A DNA stretch of 64,000 nucleotides from Agroathelia rolfsii. Lineage: Eukaryota > Basidiomycota > Agaricomycetes > Amylocorticiales > Amylocorticiaceae. The translations under genes and the position numbers were made by a program. How positions within the stretch are numbered: the stretch's first letter is position 1; each line of letters begins with the position of its first letter. The stretch is from assembly GCA_018343915.1 (NCBI GenBank), contig JABRWF010000006.1:1736001-1800000 (forward strand), read 5' to 3'. Under the pieces are notes generated by a model. The model searched no databases. It had not been told where the DNA came from and was given only the letters and a program-made list of their open reading frames with translations. Shown here piece by piece: positions 37,529 to 52,472 of the stretch.

Positions 37529-38746
37529 GGAGCTCAAGACCAACGGGGGAAGATGCAAGGACAGACGTGGAAGATTGTAGGTGTTGTCGTGTGGAAATGA
37601 GTCATGGAGATAAGATCAAAGATTAGATGACATGGTAATTTTTTGTCATCGGCCGAGGCATCTCCAAGCAACCAATCCGAAGCCACTGGCAGACAGGAAC
37701 AGAGAAGTGACAAGAGATAACAGGAAGACAGGGGCAGAGAGAAAGAAAGAAAGATTGGACAAGTACGATATATGCGCTTGTGTGTGATTAGAGTAGTGCT
37801 ATCATCAACAGCAACAGCAACAGCAACATCAACAGCATCATGTCAAACACATGAAGATGCACATGCAGCCTCCAGCGTCCGCTGATGTAAGGCTGATGAC
37901 CGTTATGACGTCTTGGTAGGAAATAAAATACGCAATATGATATGTTCCCGGCTCAACTGTTCCTGTGGCAGTCATCAGTTTACATATTCGAACCGGTGAT
38001 TCATCACAGGAGATAGCGCTAGTTATATTCTCTCTGTCTGCCCCCCCCCCCCATTGGGAGGGAGACAGAGATGGTCAGCAGGGCTGTCCTCCCTAGGCTT
38101 TGCCGGCAGTTACAGTAATGGTAATGTAAGCGACCGTGTGACGTCGTTGCTGTCCCCTGTTGGCGATTGGTCACAGCATTCTTGTTGGCCGCATTGGCAG
38201 CAGAGCCCTGGCAAGCAAGCCAGCCATCCATGGGATGATGCCATTGTCTCCATGAACGTGTCACAATGTCCGTGCCCCTCGTCCTCGTAGTTTTCAAGGC
38301 TCGGGGAGTAGTAAAAATAATGAAGGTAATTAATAGCCTGTATTGGCTATGCTAATGACTTGCACCGTGGACAAAAAGGTGAATGGGACCCAAGGCGGAC
38401 ACAAGGTGCATTTACGCGCGCATGGCTCGGGCCACGGAAGTTAAAAATACATTGGCAAACGGGGGTCTTGGATTATTATTCACTGGAAAAGGAGGGGAAG
38501 AGACCCGTCGCGTAAATACGATCCGGCCTTGGTCAGCGGAGCTCCATGCTGCTGAGTGGCGCGGCGAATACGGCACGGAGTAAATGGTTGGCTAGGAGTC
38601 ATGCCGAAGGAGAAGCCGGCGGCCGGCAGAGTCGGTGAATCGGTCCGTGGGTGCGCCCCAAGAGGGAACAGGGAGTGAAGGACGACGACTCGCTCCTCCT
38701 CATAACTTCTTGCTCTCTCTCTTCTCAAGTCCCTTCATCGTCGTCC
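37529..38746. other. Upstream region shared by ASN1 (-) and the HAL4-type kinase (+)
   Basis: 1.2 kb between divergent starts. It contains the TGAGTCA site at 37598, a CAACAG-type short repeat near 37806-37835, TGACGTC near 37906 and a C12 run at 38041-38052. No gene is seen. Confidence 0.55.
37598..37604. promoter_or_regulatory. TGAGTCA (Gcn4/AP-1-type) site upstream of ASN1
   Basis: The surrounding nonamer ATGAGTCAT (37597-37605) is the full palindromic optimum for Gcn4-type bZIP factors. It sits 70 bp before the ASN1 start codon, so it may lie in the leader or core promoter. Amino-acid control of asparagine synthetase is established in yeast; its action here is inferred. Confidence 0.5.
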
Positions 38747-41737
38747 ATGTTGTCCGCTAAACCGATGGAGCCGCTGGCCGTCGAGCGCGCCCGTTCTCGC
38801 TCGTCGTCTCCATCGTCCCCCTCACATATCACTGACGATGACCAGCGTCCCTCGAGTGTCATCTCCGCCTCCGCCTCCTCTGACAGCAACTCCTTCGCAT
38901 CATCTAGTCAGCTCCGCGTCCAAGACAATGCGGCCCATAAACCTGAGGTATATATCATCATCGCCTTCTTTGTGCTGATGGAAATCTTTATCCTGAATTC
39001 TGTATTTGCCCAGCCTGAGAATCTCCAACCCCAAGAGCGTCAGTCGCGCTTTCGCTTCCCACGTCGATCCACAGCCTCTCTCCTCCCTCCAACAAATATC
39101 CAAGGAGGAGGTACTCACTCTCCCCCTTCACCTTCAGCAGCTCAGCCTTCGTCGCAACCGCCTCCTCCCATTCGCATCCCCTCAGGCACCCACCGAGCTG
39201 GGCCTCTGAACGATCTCAAGCGTTTTCTCAACCATCATATCCCACACTCTCAAAGCTCCAACGGTCCTCTTTCACCGGATCCTAGGCAAGCTCCTAGCAG
39301 TACCACCTCTTCTGGATCCCCCGCAGAGCCTGTGGAGGCTCATCACCCTGTGACGGAACAACGTCGTGGTCCTGACTTCGACAATTCGCAGATAGACACA
39401 CTGTTGCCTCCTCCTACACCTTCTGGGAAATCTAAGCCCATCAGAGCGCTGAGCATGTCTCAGAATAAACTGACTGCGTTCATCCATCGCGACAAGGACA
39501 AGGATCATGCTTCCGTTGCCTCCCCAAATGGGACTTCCTCGGCAGCTCCCCCACCTCCGACGCCCGTCAAACAGAGCAAGGACCGAACACAGATGGCACC
39601 GTCCAAGTCGCCGTCTCCGTCTGGTTCGTCACAGTCCACGCGTGGCTCTCCCACGGGCAGTCGCGGGGAATTGAAGGCTCCATCCGAGAAAGAAAAGAAA
39701 CGGAGCGGTGCAAGTACACCGGCTCATCCAGCCCCGCATGTAATTGCGTCCTTGGCCGAGGCCACCCAGGCCCACCTGTCCAAGAAGTATGGCAAGTGGG
39801 GCCGTGTGTTGGGGTCCGGCGCCGGTGGAACGGTCCGTCTCATCAAGGCATCATCCAAGAATGGGGGCAACATATTCGCGGTCAAAGAGTTTCGCCCTCG
39901 ACGGAATAACGAGAGTGAGAAGGAATACGAGAAGAAAGTCACTGCAGAATTCTGTGTCGGCAGTACACTCAAGCACCCGAACATCATTGAGACGGTTGAC
40001 ATCGTTTCAGATCACGGCCACTATTACGAGGTTCGCAATTGTGACGTTGCCTCATTCCCTCACTCTTCTCATCCAGGCTCATGATAGGTCATGGAATATG
40101 CTCCTTACGATCTCTTTAGCGTCGTTATGTCCGGTAAGATGTGCCGCCCAGAAATCTACTGTGTCTTCCGCCAAATCTGTGATGGCGTTGAATACCTGCA
40201 CGAAATGGGCCTGGCGCATCGTGACCTCAAACTGGACAATTGCGTCATGACGACGAACAACATTGTTAAATTGATTGATTTTGGGACTGCTACTGTCTTC
40301 CATTACCCTGGCGGTACAAACATGCAGACGGCCACTGGTATCGTCGGCTCGGACCCTTATTTGGCCCCTGAAGTGCTCAGCGGCCAACCTTACGATCCGC
40401 GCAAGACCGACGTATGGAGTGTAGCTATCATTTTCATGTGTATGATATTGAGGCGCTTCCCTTGGACCATCCCCGACAAGAAGACGGACGCGAGCTACAG
40501 GGCGTTCGTTCACGCTCACCCTGATTTGATGGAGAAGCCCCAACAGCGAGAGCCTAAACGCGGGCAAACTGCACCTCCGTCACCAGATCCACAACTAGAC
40601 ATCGTCTCGCTACCTCCGCGTTCAGCATCGCTCCGTCCCAGTGGCTCTCCACACGACGGTGATCGTACCACATCTTCGAGCAACTCGTCTTCTAGCCTTT
40701 CGTCTTCACCTCACTCGACCACATCGACGCACCTCACCACGCCACCCACGGACTTGGCTTCCTTGACCAGCAGCGATAGCAGTGATGATACTCATATGAC
40801 TCCCAAGCTGGAAGAGACCCCTTCGAACCGTGCTCGTGCCTCACTGCAAAGTCCTCCCCTTCTCACTGCTTACTCGACTGCGACACTGCCCGCCCTCGAC
40901 CTTGGACTGGTACCGATGGAGAGCCCAAGAGATATGGAAAAACATGAAAGGGAGATGGACCCCAGCGTCCGAAAATTTGCGCGTCCCGCCAAGTCCACAG
41001 AGTCTCTGCCCACCCGAGAGAGTTTGCTCTACCATCCCGGTTCCTCATTTGGTCGCCAGTCTGTCCCGCCGTCCTTCCACTCCGACATGATTCCAGAGGA
41101 GGGTCAGCACATGCGCACGCCAAGATTGCAAGATTCCAGCGAGTTGCCATCTTTGGATGCTAAGGTTACAGATGTTATCAGGGAGGATGGTATCAAGGCC
41201 AAGGACTTTGCCCAGCCCACTTCGCCCGCCACTTTGAATGAAACGACACCTGCCACGCCTACGCCAGCCAAGCCGGAGTCTGAGCAGCCCTCGACCGCTG
41301 AAGCAACGCCTGCCCCCAAGAAGGTTGTCCCGCGTCGCCAACGCTCAGACAGCGTTACGACCTTCCACGGGGGAGGAGCTGAGTCCATCTTTCGTCTCTT
41401 GCCCCGCGAGACGCGCCCGGCTTTGCGCCGCATGCTCTTTGTCGAGCCTTCGTCTAGATGCACGCTGACGGACCTCCTCAAGGGCAAAGGCAAGGGCGGT
41501 GCACTCTTGTGCGGTTGTACCCCCGAGAGCATCCGTGGCAACAGGGAAGATCGCGCTGATGGCAAGGAAAGCACTGCGGTTAGATGTGTGGATCACGACT
41601 GCGATGAGGAAGACGAGGATGACGGCGATGATTGGCTTAAAAACATTACTCCATGTTCAGCGCCTGGCTGCCACCCACAGCATGTGCATATCAAGGTGGC
41701 CGTGGAGGAGAAGCCGCACAAGAGGCGGTTCTTCTAA
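38747..41737 (+). CDS. hal4: HAL4/SAT4-type serine/threonine protein kinase
   Basis: Member of the fungal Npr1/Hal4/Hal5 group, which controls ion and nutrient transporters at the plasma membrane. Exons: 38747-38947, 39014-40030, 40088-41737, 955 residues. Residues 1-320 are Ser/Pro-rich. The kinase starts near 326 ([27 protein letters not shown]) and carries HRDLKLDN (about 450), DFGTATVF (about 470), [14 protein letters not shown] and [20 protein letters not shown] disordered insert of about 290 residues (roughly 552-840) separates this from the last kinase segment, [20 protein letters not shown]. The C-terminus has Cys/His residues ([12 protein letters not shown]) and ends KRRFF. The start is the first in-frame ATG; 38765 is an alternative. 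Confidence 0.92.
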
Positions 41738-42861
41738 AGTCGTATGTCTCTTGCCTCCGCATATGTTCCCTTGCGGCATCGAAGGGGGGATATTTTGCAT
41801 TCATTTACGTATATGTGCTTTCATGTTCCATATGCCATGGCTGTTCTTTTGCGCAGTCAGATTGATTTTTCGTTCTTGGATTTCTTTCCATCTCCGGAGG
41901 CATCACTTTACCTGGACTATGTTACTCGTCCGCTAGGCCCTCGTGCTCATCTTCCTTCGTTTGTCCTCATTCGTTTTTTTTTTTTTTTTTTTTTTGACGC
42001 CTTGTGTTCGGTTGCGTTCTGACATTTCATCATCGTCTCGTGATGGCGACGACGATGCATATCCTTTTTTTTTTCTGACATTCATTTTCTTGATTGCGTC
42101 CAGCTCTGCATATTCATTATTTAAATTTTGCCCTCCGCCTTGTCGTGGCCCAGCTGCGTTGGTTCGGGAAAAAGTCTGGACTTTGATAATCCTAGATTTG
42201 TGCCCAATTTATACACAAAATACCCTATTTTTTCTTCTGACCGCCTTACCATTCTTTTCCTTTTCTTCTCTTCACCGCCTTTTCTCCTTCACCCGCCCAT
42301 CTCCATTCACCAGACAGCCCCTTTAACGCCCCCTCCTCCTCCTCCTCCTCCTCCTCCCCCTGTCCAGCTACTGTCTTCTGGACATACACCCGCACGCCCA
42401 GGCGATTCACACGTCTTCAATTATACTGCTTGAAGTTAAAATGACCAGGAAATATTAAAGTATCCATATACATTGTACTACCGCCAATCATCTCTTTCTT
42501 TTTCTCTCTCGACCTATCCTATTCTATACTTCCTTTTTTTCTCCAGCGTATGTATGCATCTCCAAATTTACTTTCTATATACGACAGTAGCTCTTTTCCA
42601 GACTCTCCTTGACATTTTTTCTACATATAGTCGGGCTGTAGTTTTGGTTTTGTTGGAAAGACAAGAAGCTGACTATTAAGGGGGAATGCCTTCTTTTTTC
42701 TCTCTCTTTCACGTATCTACTAGTATCTTATATGAATATGATTTTCTTTTGCTCACTCTCAAAAAGGATCTATAAGGGATTTCGATTATGTGTTTGTCAA
42801 GTCGAATAATACAGGATGGATATTATATCATGAGATGACGACTACTGAGCCTATGTCAATT
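41738..42861. other. Long pyrimidine-rich intergenic region between convergent genes
   Basis: 1.1 kb between the kinase stop and the OS-9 stop. It is T- and C-rich, with a T22 run at 41974-41995 and a (CCT)n tract at 42331-42357. The resulting Phe/Ser/Leu/Pro frames have no family features. Likely 3' UTR sequence. Confidence 0.6.
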
Positions 42862-45062
42862 TCATAGCTCATCGTATGGTCCACTGTACTCTTTTTCCCG
42901 ACGACGACGCCCCTGCTGTTTCTGTTTCTGTTGCTGCTGCTGTTTGGGCTTCTTCGGTGTCGTCGTGGTATGGGCATCGTCAACAGAATAACCAGCCCCA
43001 CGCAGGGACTGTTTAACAGCCTCATGAATCGCCTGTGAGCGCTGCACATCCGCATTCTCCATATAAGCCCCAGATGCTGCTTCACCCTCATCGTCCAAAT
43101 CATCCTCCTGGTCCGCAGGGAAGAACAAATCCAGCACATCAAGTTCAACGACAAACTCCGTTCCATCATCGTCCACCTGGATGATGCGGAATCCACCGTT
43201 GTCTTCCACATGCCCATCACCACCAGCATGATAACCGAAATTGTTATCATCATCATCATCATCGAGCCCGAGTGCGTTGCCCTCCGCGACGAGAAGAGCC
43301 TCGATCGCCTGGCGGATCGCGCCGAGTTTCTTGTCTTGTTTGGCCTTTTGAACCTTTTCGCTGTCCATGAGCAGTTTGGATGTGGGCGGTGAACCGGCAC
43401 CGTTGTTTGCTGCTGCTGTTGCTGCTGCTCCCGATCCTGATGTGCCTCCGTTTCCGCCAGCGCCTGCAGCACCGGCCCCGCGCGCGGGTGGAGAAGAAGG
43501 CGGCTGCAACGAGACTTGGAACAGGGGTTCGTGAGGCACAATGAGGTCGCTCACAGGGTGATCAAAGGCGATCACCATAAACTCCGCCGAACCCGCTTCT
43601 TGCTGCTGTTGCTGTTGTTGTTGAATGACATGGGGAGGGAGCGACGTGACGATCTCGCGACAGCGGATGAGCGCCTCATCGCGGACTTGAGCGCGCGATT
43701 TGAATCCGGGCTCTGCACAGAGGCGGGGTGTGTGGATGATGAGCACGTATGAGCACGTCTTGGCCTCCTTCACGAGTACGATCTGGTCCGTCATGGTCAT
43801 GGAGCAGTGGAACTATCGTATGCACATGGTGAGGGAGGAGGTATGCGTGAGTGCCGGTGGAAATGGAGAAGTAACAAGCTGGTGTGGAAATAGTAAGCTT
43901 ACCTGAACCTCGATCTCACGTCTCTTGCCGGTTTTATCGCACACGGTGCCATCGCCCCAACGCTGGACGAGGTACCGTGAGTCGGCTTCGCGTGCGAGCT
44001 CAAGGTTCGCCGTGAGCGCATGCTGTTCCGAAACTGTGAGATCTGCACCCGTCTCAGGTGATGTTGGTGCCCTTCCGAGAGTAAAGGATTCGTACTGAGT
44101 TTCCGGGAAGAAATTCGCGCAGGAAAAGGGGAATATAACTAATTAGTACATAGCGTGGAGATGGGGCAGGACAAAAACAAGGAGTATGGACGGCCTTCTA
44201 AACGTACCTCTGGGTCTTCTTCAACACGGAACTGACCTAAACGTAGAATGGAAGACGATTAGCTTCGATGTCTCTGTCACTTTCCTGATTGATTATTATG
44301 TAGGATCGAGACCAGTTCATTCAAGAAAAGGAAAGCAAAAGTAACAAAAACAACAAAACGTATACTTGCCATCTTTAAACGAGGTGGTTAGCTGACGAAA
44401 TTGACGGACTTGATGGTTGTGGCAATAGGAATAAGTGAACCAGCCTTGCTGATACTAAAGAAAGAGAAGAAAATGAACTTGGCTCGCAACACTATTGAAA
44501 GCTGTTGATTGCCGGATGGATTGCTTACGTAGAGACAGTGCCCGTTGAGTGATTGCAAGAGTGACCAGCTATGTGCTGTCGCCTCTTCCTCTTCCATTGG
44601 CTCTTCTGCGGCAATGGGAAGGTCGAGAGGCGGAGGTACCAGGCATACATAGGACGCCTTGGGACCGAATTTCATATATTCAAGGGTGTATGGTGAGCCT
44701 TCCACCTGTTGCAAGTCGAGATCAGACTAAGAAATAATGTATTCATTTTCAATGGCAATGTACAGACAATAAAGAGGATAGCGACGGACAGGATGCTCTT
44801 GGCCCTCTAGACGACGTTCTGGGGGCGATACAGAGGGATCATCTGGGACCGCCCGAGGGCGATCCAAAAACTCAAGTTCTCCGCCGTGTAGACCGTTATG
44901 CCTCCATCGCTCAACCGTGTCGTTTAGCACGGGTAGATCATTGAGAAAAGTAACTCGATATTTAGGGAAGGCATGAATGTCTTCTGGTAGAGAATGCGGC
45001 GCTCGAGCCAAGACGAATTGCCCCCAGACCAAGGAGAGAGCAAGCCGAGCCAGTGAGTGCAT
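42862..45062 (-). CDS. YOS9: Protein OS-9 / YOS9 homologue, ER quality-control lectin
   Basis: Lumenal lectin that recognises trimmed N-glycans on misfolded glycoproteins and delivers them to the HRD ubiquitin-ligase complex. Exons (descending): 45062-44790, 44705-44529, 44454-44370, 44236-44208 (29 nt), 44094-43903, 43812-42862, 568 residues. A signal peptide (MHSLARLALSLVWGQFVLA) is followed by an OS-9 N-terminal block (YRVTFLNDLPVLND). The MRH domain shows HCLYYQQGWFTYSYCHN, QFRVEEDP and DKTGKRREIEVQFHCS. The C-terminal half contains Gln, Gly/Ala and Asp runs and ends YDEL, which could act as an HDEL-like retention signal. Intron 3 (44369-44238) begins GCAAGT, a GC-AG intron supported by phase. 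Confidence 0.92.
44238..44369 (-). other. GC-AG intron in the OS-9 gene
   Basis: The donor reads ATG|GCAAGT on the minus strand. Joining GATG to GTCAGTTCC gives DGQFRVEEDPE, the conserved MRH-domain sequence. The nearby GTATAC donor gives a stop within a few codons. Confidence 0.75.
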
Positions 45063-45921
45063 AACTGCTCGAGGTCAGGACGGTCGTGGTGATAGTGCTC
45101 AGTATGATTACAATGCGCAATGAGTTCAAGTTAACCGTGTATAGGGAGCAGCAAGTCCAGCCACGTTGGCGACAGCTCACAGGCACGCTCTGTGGCGCGA
45201 GAATTGACGTCGCCACCGCCACAGTGGCTGAGAGAAGATGAGATCGGAGCCGGGATGGTAAGATGTTTACTTGTGTGGTATATTTTGCTTCGATCTCTTG
45301 GACGGAATGGACATGAACGCAGGACGCAAATGATTTTTTTTTTCTTTCATTATTTATATTTTTTGAAATGATAGAAGGATAGAGAGACAAGCAGCTGGTG
45401 GGTGGAAGATAAAGATGGATGGATGGATGGATGGATGGATAGATGGGATGGTCACCATGGGCAGAGGGAACGAAGAGAAGGAAGGGATCTCGTCGGGTCC
45501 AGACGAATAGAACGAACTGGAATGGATTTGAACCCAGACCGAGAAGAACGCAGGATTGGGACGAGGACCCCAATTCATGTATGATCCATCAACACGAATA
45601 TATACACTCGTGTCCACAACACTGGCACACACCCACCCACTCACACAGCCTACATTTATTTTTTTTATTTTTTTTATCGGTTGATTATCATTTCTCTTTT
45701 TATTTATCCTGCTTTCCCCACCCAGCCCGTCCGTCAACCGCGTCACCGCCGATAGCTGCCACTGGCCTGTCCCATAGGTTAAAGGCTATATTCCTCCTCA
45801 CCATCTTTTGCATGCGCGCAGAGGGGCCTGTACTCCGATAAAAATCGAAATGCAGCCAGGGTCATAGAAAAGAAAAAAAAATACAACATCACAAAAAATA
45901 TTGTACTGGGAGGGAGGGCGG

Positions 45922-45952
<31 letters not shown>

Positions 45953-46354
45953 CAGGAAAACAAGCGATCTGAGCCTAGAGTCAGCCTAAGCACTGTCAGT
46001 AGTGTTAGGAGGGCGTTGAGAGCGCACACCAGCCGCTGCCATTACGTATTTTTTCATCTCCGCCAAAAGTGAAGCAAGTCGCCTCGTGATTGGCTGCAAA
46101 AAAGGAAAACAATAAATCCCGCTTTCGGCTGACTATCGCATCTCGACATTTCGGTCCCATCCGTCCTTTTTCTCCCTGTTAAATCAGAAAGCCGCCATCG
46201 TTTTCTTTTTTACCTCCCGCTTTTGCCCTTGTGCCCTTGCCTCCTTTCTCATCCTCACCCCCTTCTTCTCCTCGCCATATCCTCCCCCACGCCCTAGTCC
46301 CAACCAAGGACGCGTCAGATCCCATTGTCCGCCCAGTTGACACGCATATACGCC
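45063..46354. other. Upstream region shared by YOS9 (-) and the AT-hook gene (+); microsatellites
   Basis: 1.3 kb between divergent starts. It holds a (GATG)n repeat at about 45414-45442, T-rich stretches near 45660-45680 and an A29 run at 45922-45950. No gene is supported. A minus-strand B-box-like string near 45527-45537 has no matching tRNA arms. Confidence 0.6.
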
Positions 46355-46965
46355 ATGTCTGATAACGAGGACCACACACATGAGACTGAGGAGATCGTTG
46401 ACCAGCATACCGATGATGCTGCTACCGGTTAGTTTCTCTTTACTTCTCACGAGATCCTTTGTTGATCTTTTCCCCCACAGAGACGCCCGCTAAACGTGGC
46501 CGTGGCAGGCCCAAGGGCAGCAAGAACAAGCATAAGACTACCCCCTCCACCACTACAGCAGGCGCGTCAACCACAGCTGCTCCTGCCAGCAGCGACGGTG
46601 ACGCACCCCTCAAGCGCAAGCGTGGTCGTCCACCCAAGGTTTGTGTTGTGGATTGTGCTTCTCTGTAATATCTCGCCAAACGCCAATTGACCGCTCGCAA
46701 TCTGTGCACGTTTTAATAGGACAAGAAAGTTACTGAAGCTCCAGGCGCTGAACCACCTGCAAAGCGTCCTCGTGGACGTCCTCCCAAGCATCCTAAACCG
46801 GCTGGCGCTGCGTCGAGTGCCAAATCGGACGAGGAGCCCGTTGCTGTCGCCCCTGCGCCGGCAGTGACAACAGTGACGACGACGACAACGGTGACAGCTG
46901 CCTCCCCAGATGCAGATGCAACAGAGAAGAAGAAGCGTGGCCGACCTCCCAAGTCGAAATCATGA
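46355..46965 (+). CDS. AT-hook DNA-binding protein (HMGA-like)
   Basis: Small nuclear protein predicted to bind the minor groove of AT-rich DNA. Exons: 46355-46427, 46481-46638, 46720-46965, 158 residues. Four AT-hooks are visible: GRGRPKGS after an acidic N-terminus of about 25 residues, then KRGRPPK, PRGRPPK and, at the C-terminus, KRGRPPKSKS. Linkers are Thr/Ala/Ser/Pro-rich. The architecture is like HMGA proteins, with no other domain. Targets cannot be inferred. Confidence 0.9.
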
Positions 46966-48564
46966 GATCCTCATGCTATTAGGGCGCATATACCCCTCCC
47001 TGACGTCAGGACAAGGCGCTCTTTTCCTCCCTCTTTTCTGTGCTCAATCTGTTTATTGCCTCTTATCCTCCCCCTCTCCTACTACCGTAAGCGCACCCGA
47101 CGCGCGTTTCCATGACGATCTTCCTCTGCTTCCCCCTTGACTATTTTTTTCCTGCTTTTTGGGGGCTTACCATAGCTTGCCGTCCACGGACAAGATTCCG
47201 AACTGATCCCTAACCCGATTTATCCCCTCTCCATTGACAGTCGCTTCACATGAAATTATAAACTACCGCCTCTTTTTCCTCTTCATCTTTTTTCTTCATC
47301 ATTCTTCGAAGTTAGCTGGCTAGGCTCGTTCGACTGAGATATACGCTGGTGTCTCAAAACCTGCGTCTTCCTCGGCTGTACGTGTTCTTGTGCTTCCCTC
47401 GCACCGTTCTTCCTCCTTCCCCTCCTCCCTCGTGTACTACCGTTGTCTCTCTCTTTTCCTTTTTTTTTTTCTCGATGTGTTTGTCTCGGAAGTAACTGCT
47501 CTATGATTGCTGTACATGATCTGTAGAAACAGAAAAAAAAAACATTCCTACCTTGGATAGTGTCCTGTAATTCTGAGCGGTTCTTGATATGATAGCCCAT
47601 TCGCCCTTTTGTCGTTATTTTGGCTTCTTCTCCCTCGTTCTCCGTATTGTGTTTGCGTCTGCCTGTCCCTACAGCCTGCCCCCGCCGGGCTGCTGCTTTT
47701 ACTACTGCCTTTCTGCTTGTTCCACTCTCTAGCGCTTCATAACTACGATTATCTTGTTCAATGCATTTTCTTTTTGTATTCTATATATAAACCCAGATTT
47801 TCCTTTCCTACCCACAAACATGCAACAGATGAACGAATACGCCCCCCTCTCGTGCAACATGCCGTAGTTGAGTTGGTTTCCTCAACCGTATTCTGGGTGA
47901 AAACGTGGCATGACGCATGCATGAGCGATAAGTTGACAGATATGAATGAACGGACCATGTTGGCAATTGTATGTATGTATGTATGTGTACGTGCGTACAC
48001 GCATGAATGAATGATGAATATTGGCCGGCACATGTATGTTGCCCCAGCCCGGCCCCTGATTGAATAACGGCGATTAAACCGGGGGAAAAAGAATAAGAAA
48101 AAGGAAATGGTTCGAGAGGGACGGGCGATAAGGGACCAGGACAAGAATGGTGCGTGCACGCCCTTGCGAGAAGAGACAAGAGAAAATAAGGAAAGAGAAA
48201 CTAAGACAAGTATTATGAAACAGGCGAGATGTCCATATACAAATGGTAAATGTAGAATTGTGAAATGAAGCGCTTCTGAGAGATATGAAATGATTGCTAT
48301 ACAAGGACACCCGAGGAAGAACAAAAAATGATCAAAAAGGGAAAAAGGGGGTGGAAAAATGGTAAATGATTTCGGACTTAGGTGAACAATAAGGTTACAA
48401 AGAGAAAAAAGGACAAAGAAACGCACATCGCTTTCTGCACTCCATGTATCATTTAGTTTTCTCTATGATGTAATGAAATACGTTGGTATGGACTAAGATG
48501 GGTCTTATATTTGAATTTGTTCAGCGTTACGATAAGGACTTCGCAAGCCGCCCCCCATCGAGCT
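46966..48564. other. Intergenic between convergent AT-hook and KMO genes
   Basis: 1.6 kb, pyrimidine-rich in the left half and GA-rich in the right half, with a GTAT repeat at about 47970-47990 and a palindromic CTGACGTCAG near 47001. Long Phe/Ser/Leu-rich minus frames (47758-48426) have biased composition and no family features. No gene called. Confidence 0.5.
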
Positions 48565-50890
<2,326 letters not shown>

Positions 50891-52465
50891 GGTTGAAGAA
50901 ACGCAAGTACAGGTCGGTTAGCGTCCCTCTTTCTTTCCCTTTCTCTATATTCCCCGTCATTCGGAGCAAGAGTGCATTACATAGCAAAAGCATACATTTT
51001 TTTTTTTTTCGTGTGAAAAAGGAAAAAGGCAAGATTGGTCAGATTGGGTATTTAGTGATATTTTTTTACTCAGTTTAGCTCCGTGATGGAGATCCGGGCC
51101 CGAGTCTTGGCGGATGGATCAAATGGGTCTCGACCTTTTTAGGCTATCCTTTGTAAGCGCGTTTTGGTGATCTGTGTCGTCACGCATCATGAAACTAAAT
51201 GTAAACCAGACCGATGGCCGAATCGGGGCTTGGATCTCCTGCGGCGGCGCTATTGCCTTTTCGTACTTTGCAAGCGGCTGTATAAACGAGTAAAATGGTT
51301 CTGGACCATCACTAGTGCATCACTATCACAGAGTTCAGCAGAAACATAGGTTCTCTATCATTTTGACCCAGTGCTCACACTATGTTAATGGACCGCCGCT
51401 AGTCCGAGGTAGGATATGATATGTGATATAGCGCTTGAATCGATATCAGGCTATCATTAGTATCGATTGCATTGGGAAACTATGTATGCTAACGTCCAAA
51501 AAATGAATTTTTGAAAAAGGACAGACCAGTCGTCTATGGTTTCCCTAAAACTTACTAGTCTATGATGACCGAGCGATACATCATCAGCTAATTTATTCAA
51601 TGCCGGGGTCCTGTGGCGAACATTATATCTTCGTGATTCAAGGACACATTCTAAGCATCCGATGGGATATATCTCGATGGAACTCTTATACCCCCATGGT
51701 CAAGAGATGCGATGGGTCGTGAACTGAATGCCCCTCAATGATGATATATAAGCCTGGATATTATCGATGGCATTTTCGTGTGTATGTACAGGCTTTGAGA
51801 GAATACGTCAGGTTTGATTTGCTTCGGCTCTTCTCCCTCGCGTTTCAGCCCAAGTCCAATGATACTTTACTTACATCTTGAAAAGATATCAAACTGTGTT
51901 ATTTATATTCCCGTGTTTGTTTTTTCCATTGCTGTTTTTATCCTGTTCCCATAAACAGCCGGTGTAGCTGGTGAAGCAGCAAGCACGCATACAATTCAAA
52001 AACAATTGAAATGGGGTGGGCTGCTGGCAAAGAATCGCCTACCCATGTGTGATTGGGTGACATGATTGATAATGAGAATGCTGTATCTTGATATACCTGT
52101 CAAAGGCATTAAGAACAGGCGCATGGAATTTCTTATCTGACCCCGGGACCACATGAAGAAGTTTATGGTTATAGATTTCTGGCTCTTCATCGCGTCCTGA
52201 TCATGTCCCCTAATCACGAGTAATCAAGCCATCAAAACCACACCCCTTCAAGATATAACTTCGCTAGCTTTAGAAAAAGAGACTGACCTATGAAAACAGT
52301 AGTTGAATTCCAATCCCATTGTGTTGATTTCTTGGGACAATGAACTCACCACGGTGGTACATTTCTCCGAAATAATATATTCGAGAAAAGAATCGGATCC
52401 GAATTAAATGATGAAAGCCACGGATATCCCCGTTTCACACATGCGTTGCATTATGAGGAAGCCCC

Positions 52466-52472
52466 TGAGTCA
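52466..52472. promoter_or_regulatory. TGAGTCA site between KMO and kynureninase
   Basis: Palindromic context CTGAGTCAG. About 1.07 kb upstream of the kynureninase start, so distal. Motif match only. Confidence 0.25.

Noticed and set aside
38011..38030. TTCGAACC string resembling a tRNA B-box
   Set aside because: No stem pairing around it.
42828..43541. Alternative minus-strand 237-codon frame over the OS-9 last exon
   Set aside because: Overlaps the OS-9 frame, which is in phase with the MRH exons; the alternative is Met/Arg-rich low complexity.
45520..45545. B-box-like GGTTCAAATCC on the minus strand
   Set aside because: The flanking bases do not pair as a T-arm and no A-box or acceptor stem is present, so not a tRNA.
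45922..45950. A29 run as a retroelement tail
   Set aside because: No element body or target duplication next to it; it looks like a simple homopolymer, like others in the window.
47758..48426. Minus-strand 222-codon Phe/Leu/Ser-rich frame
   Set aside because: Composition follows a GA-rich plus strand; no charge pattern or family match, likely untranslated.
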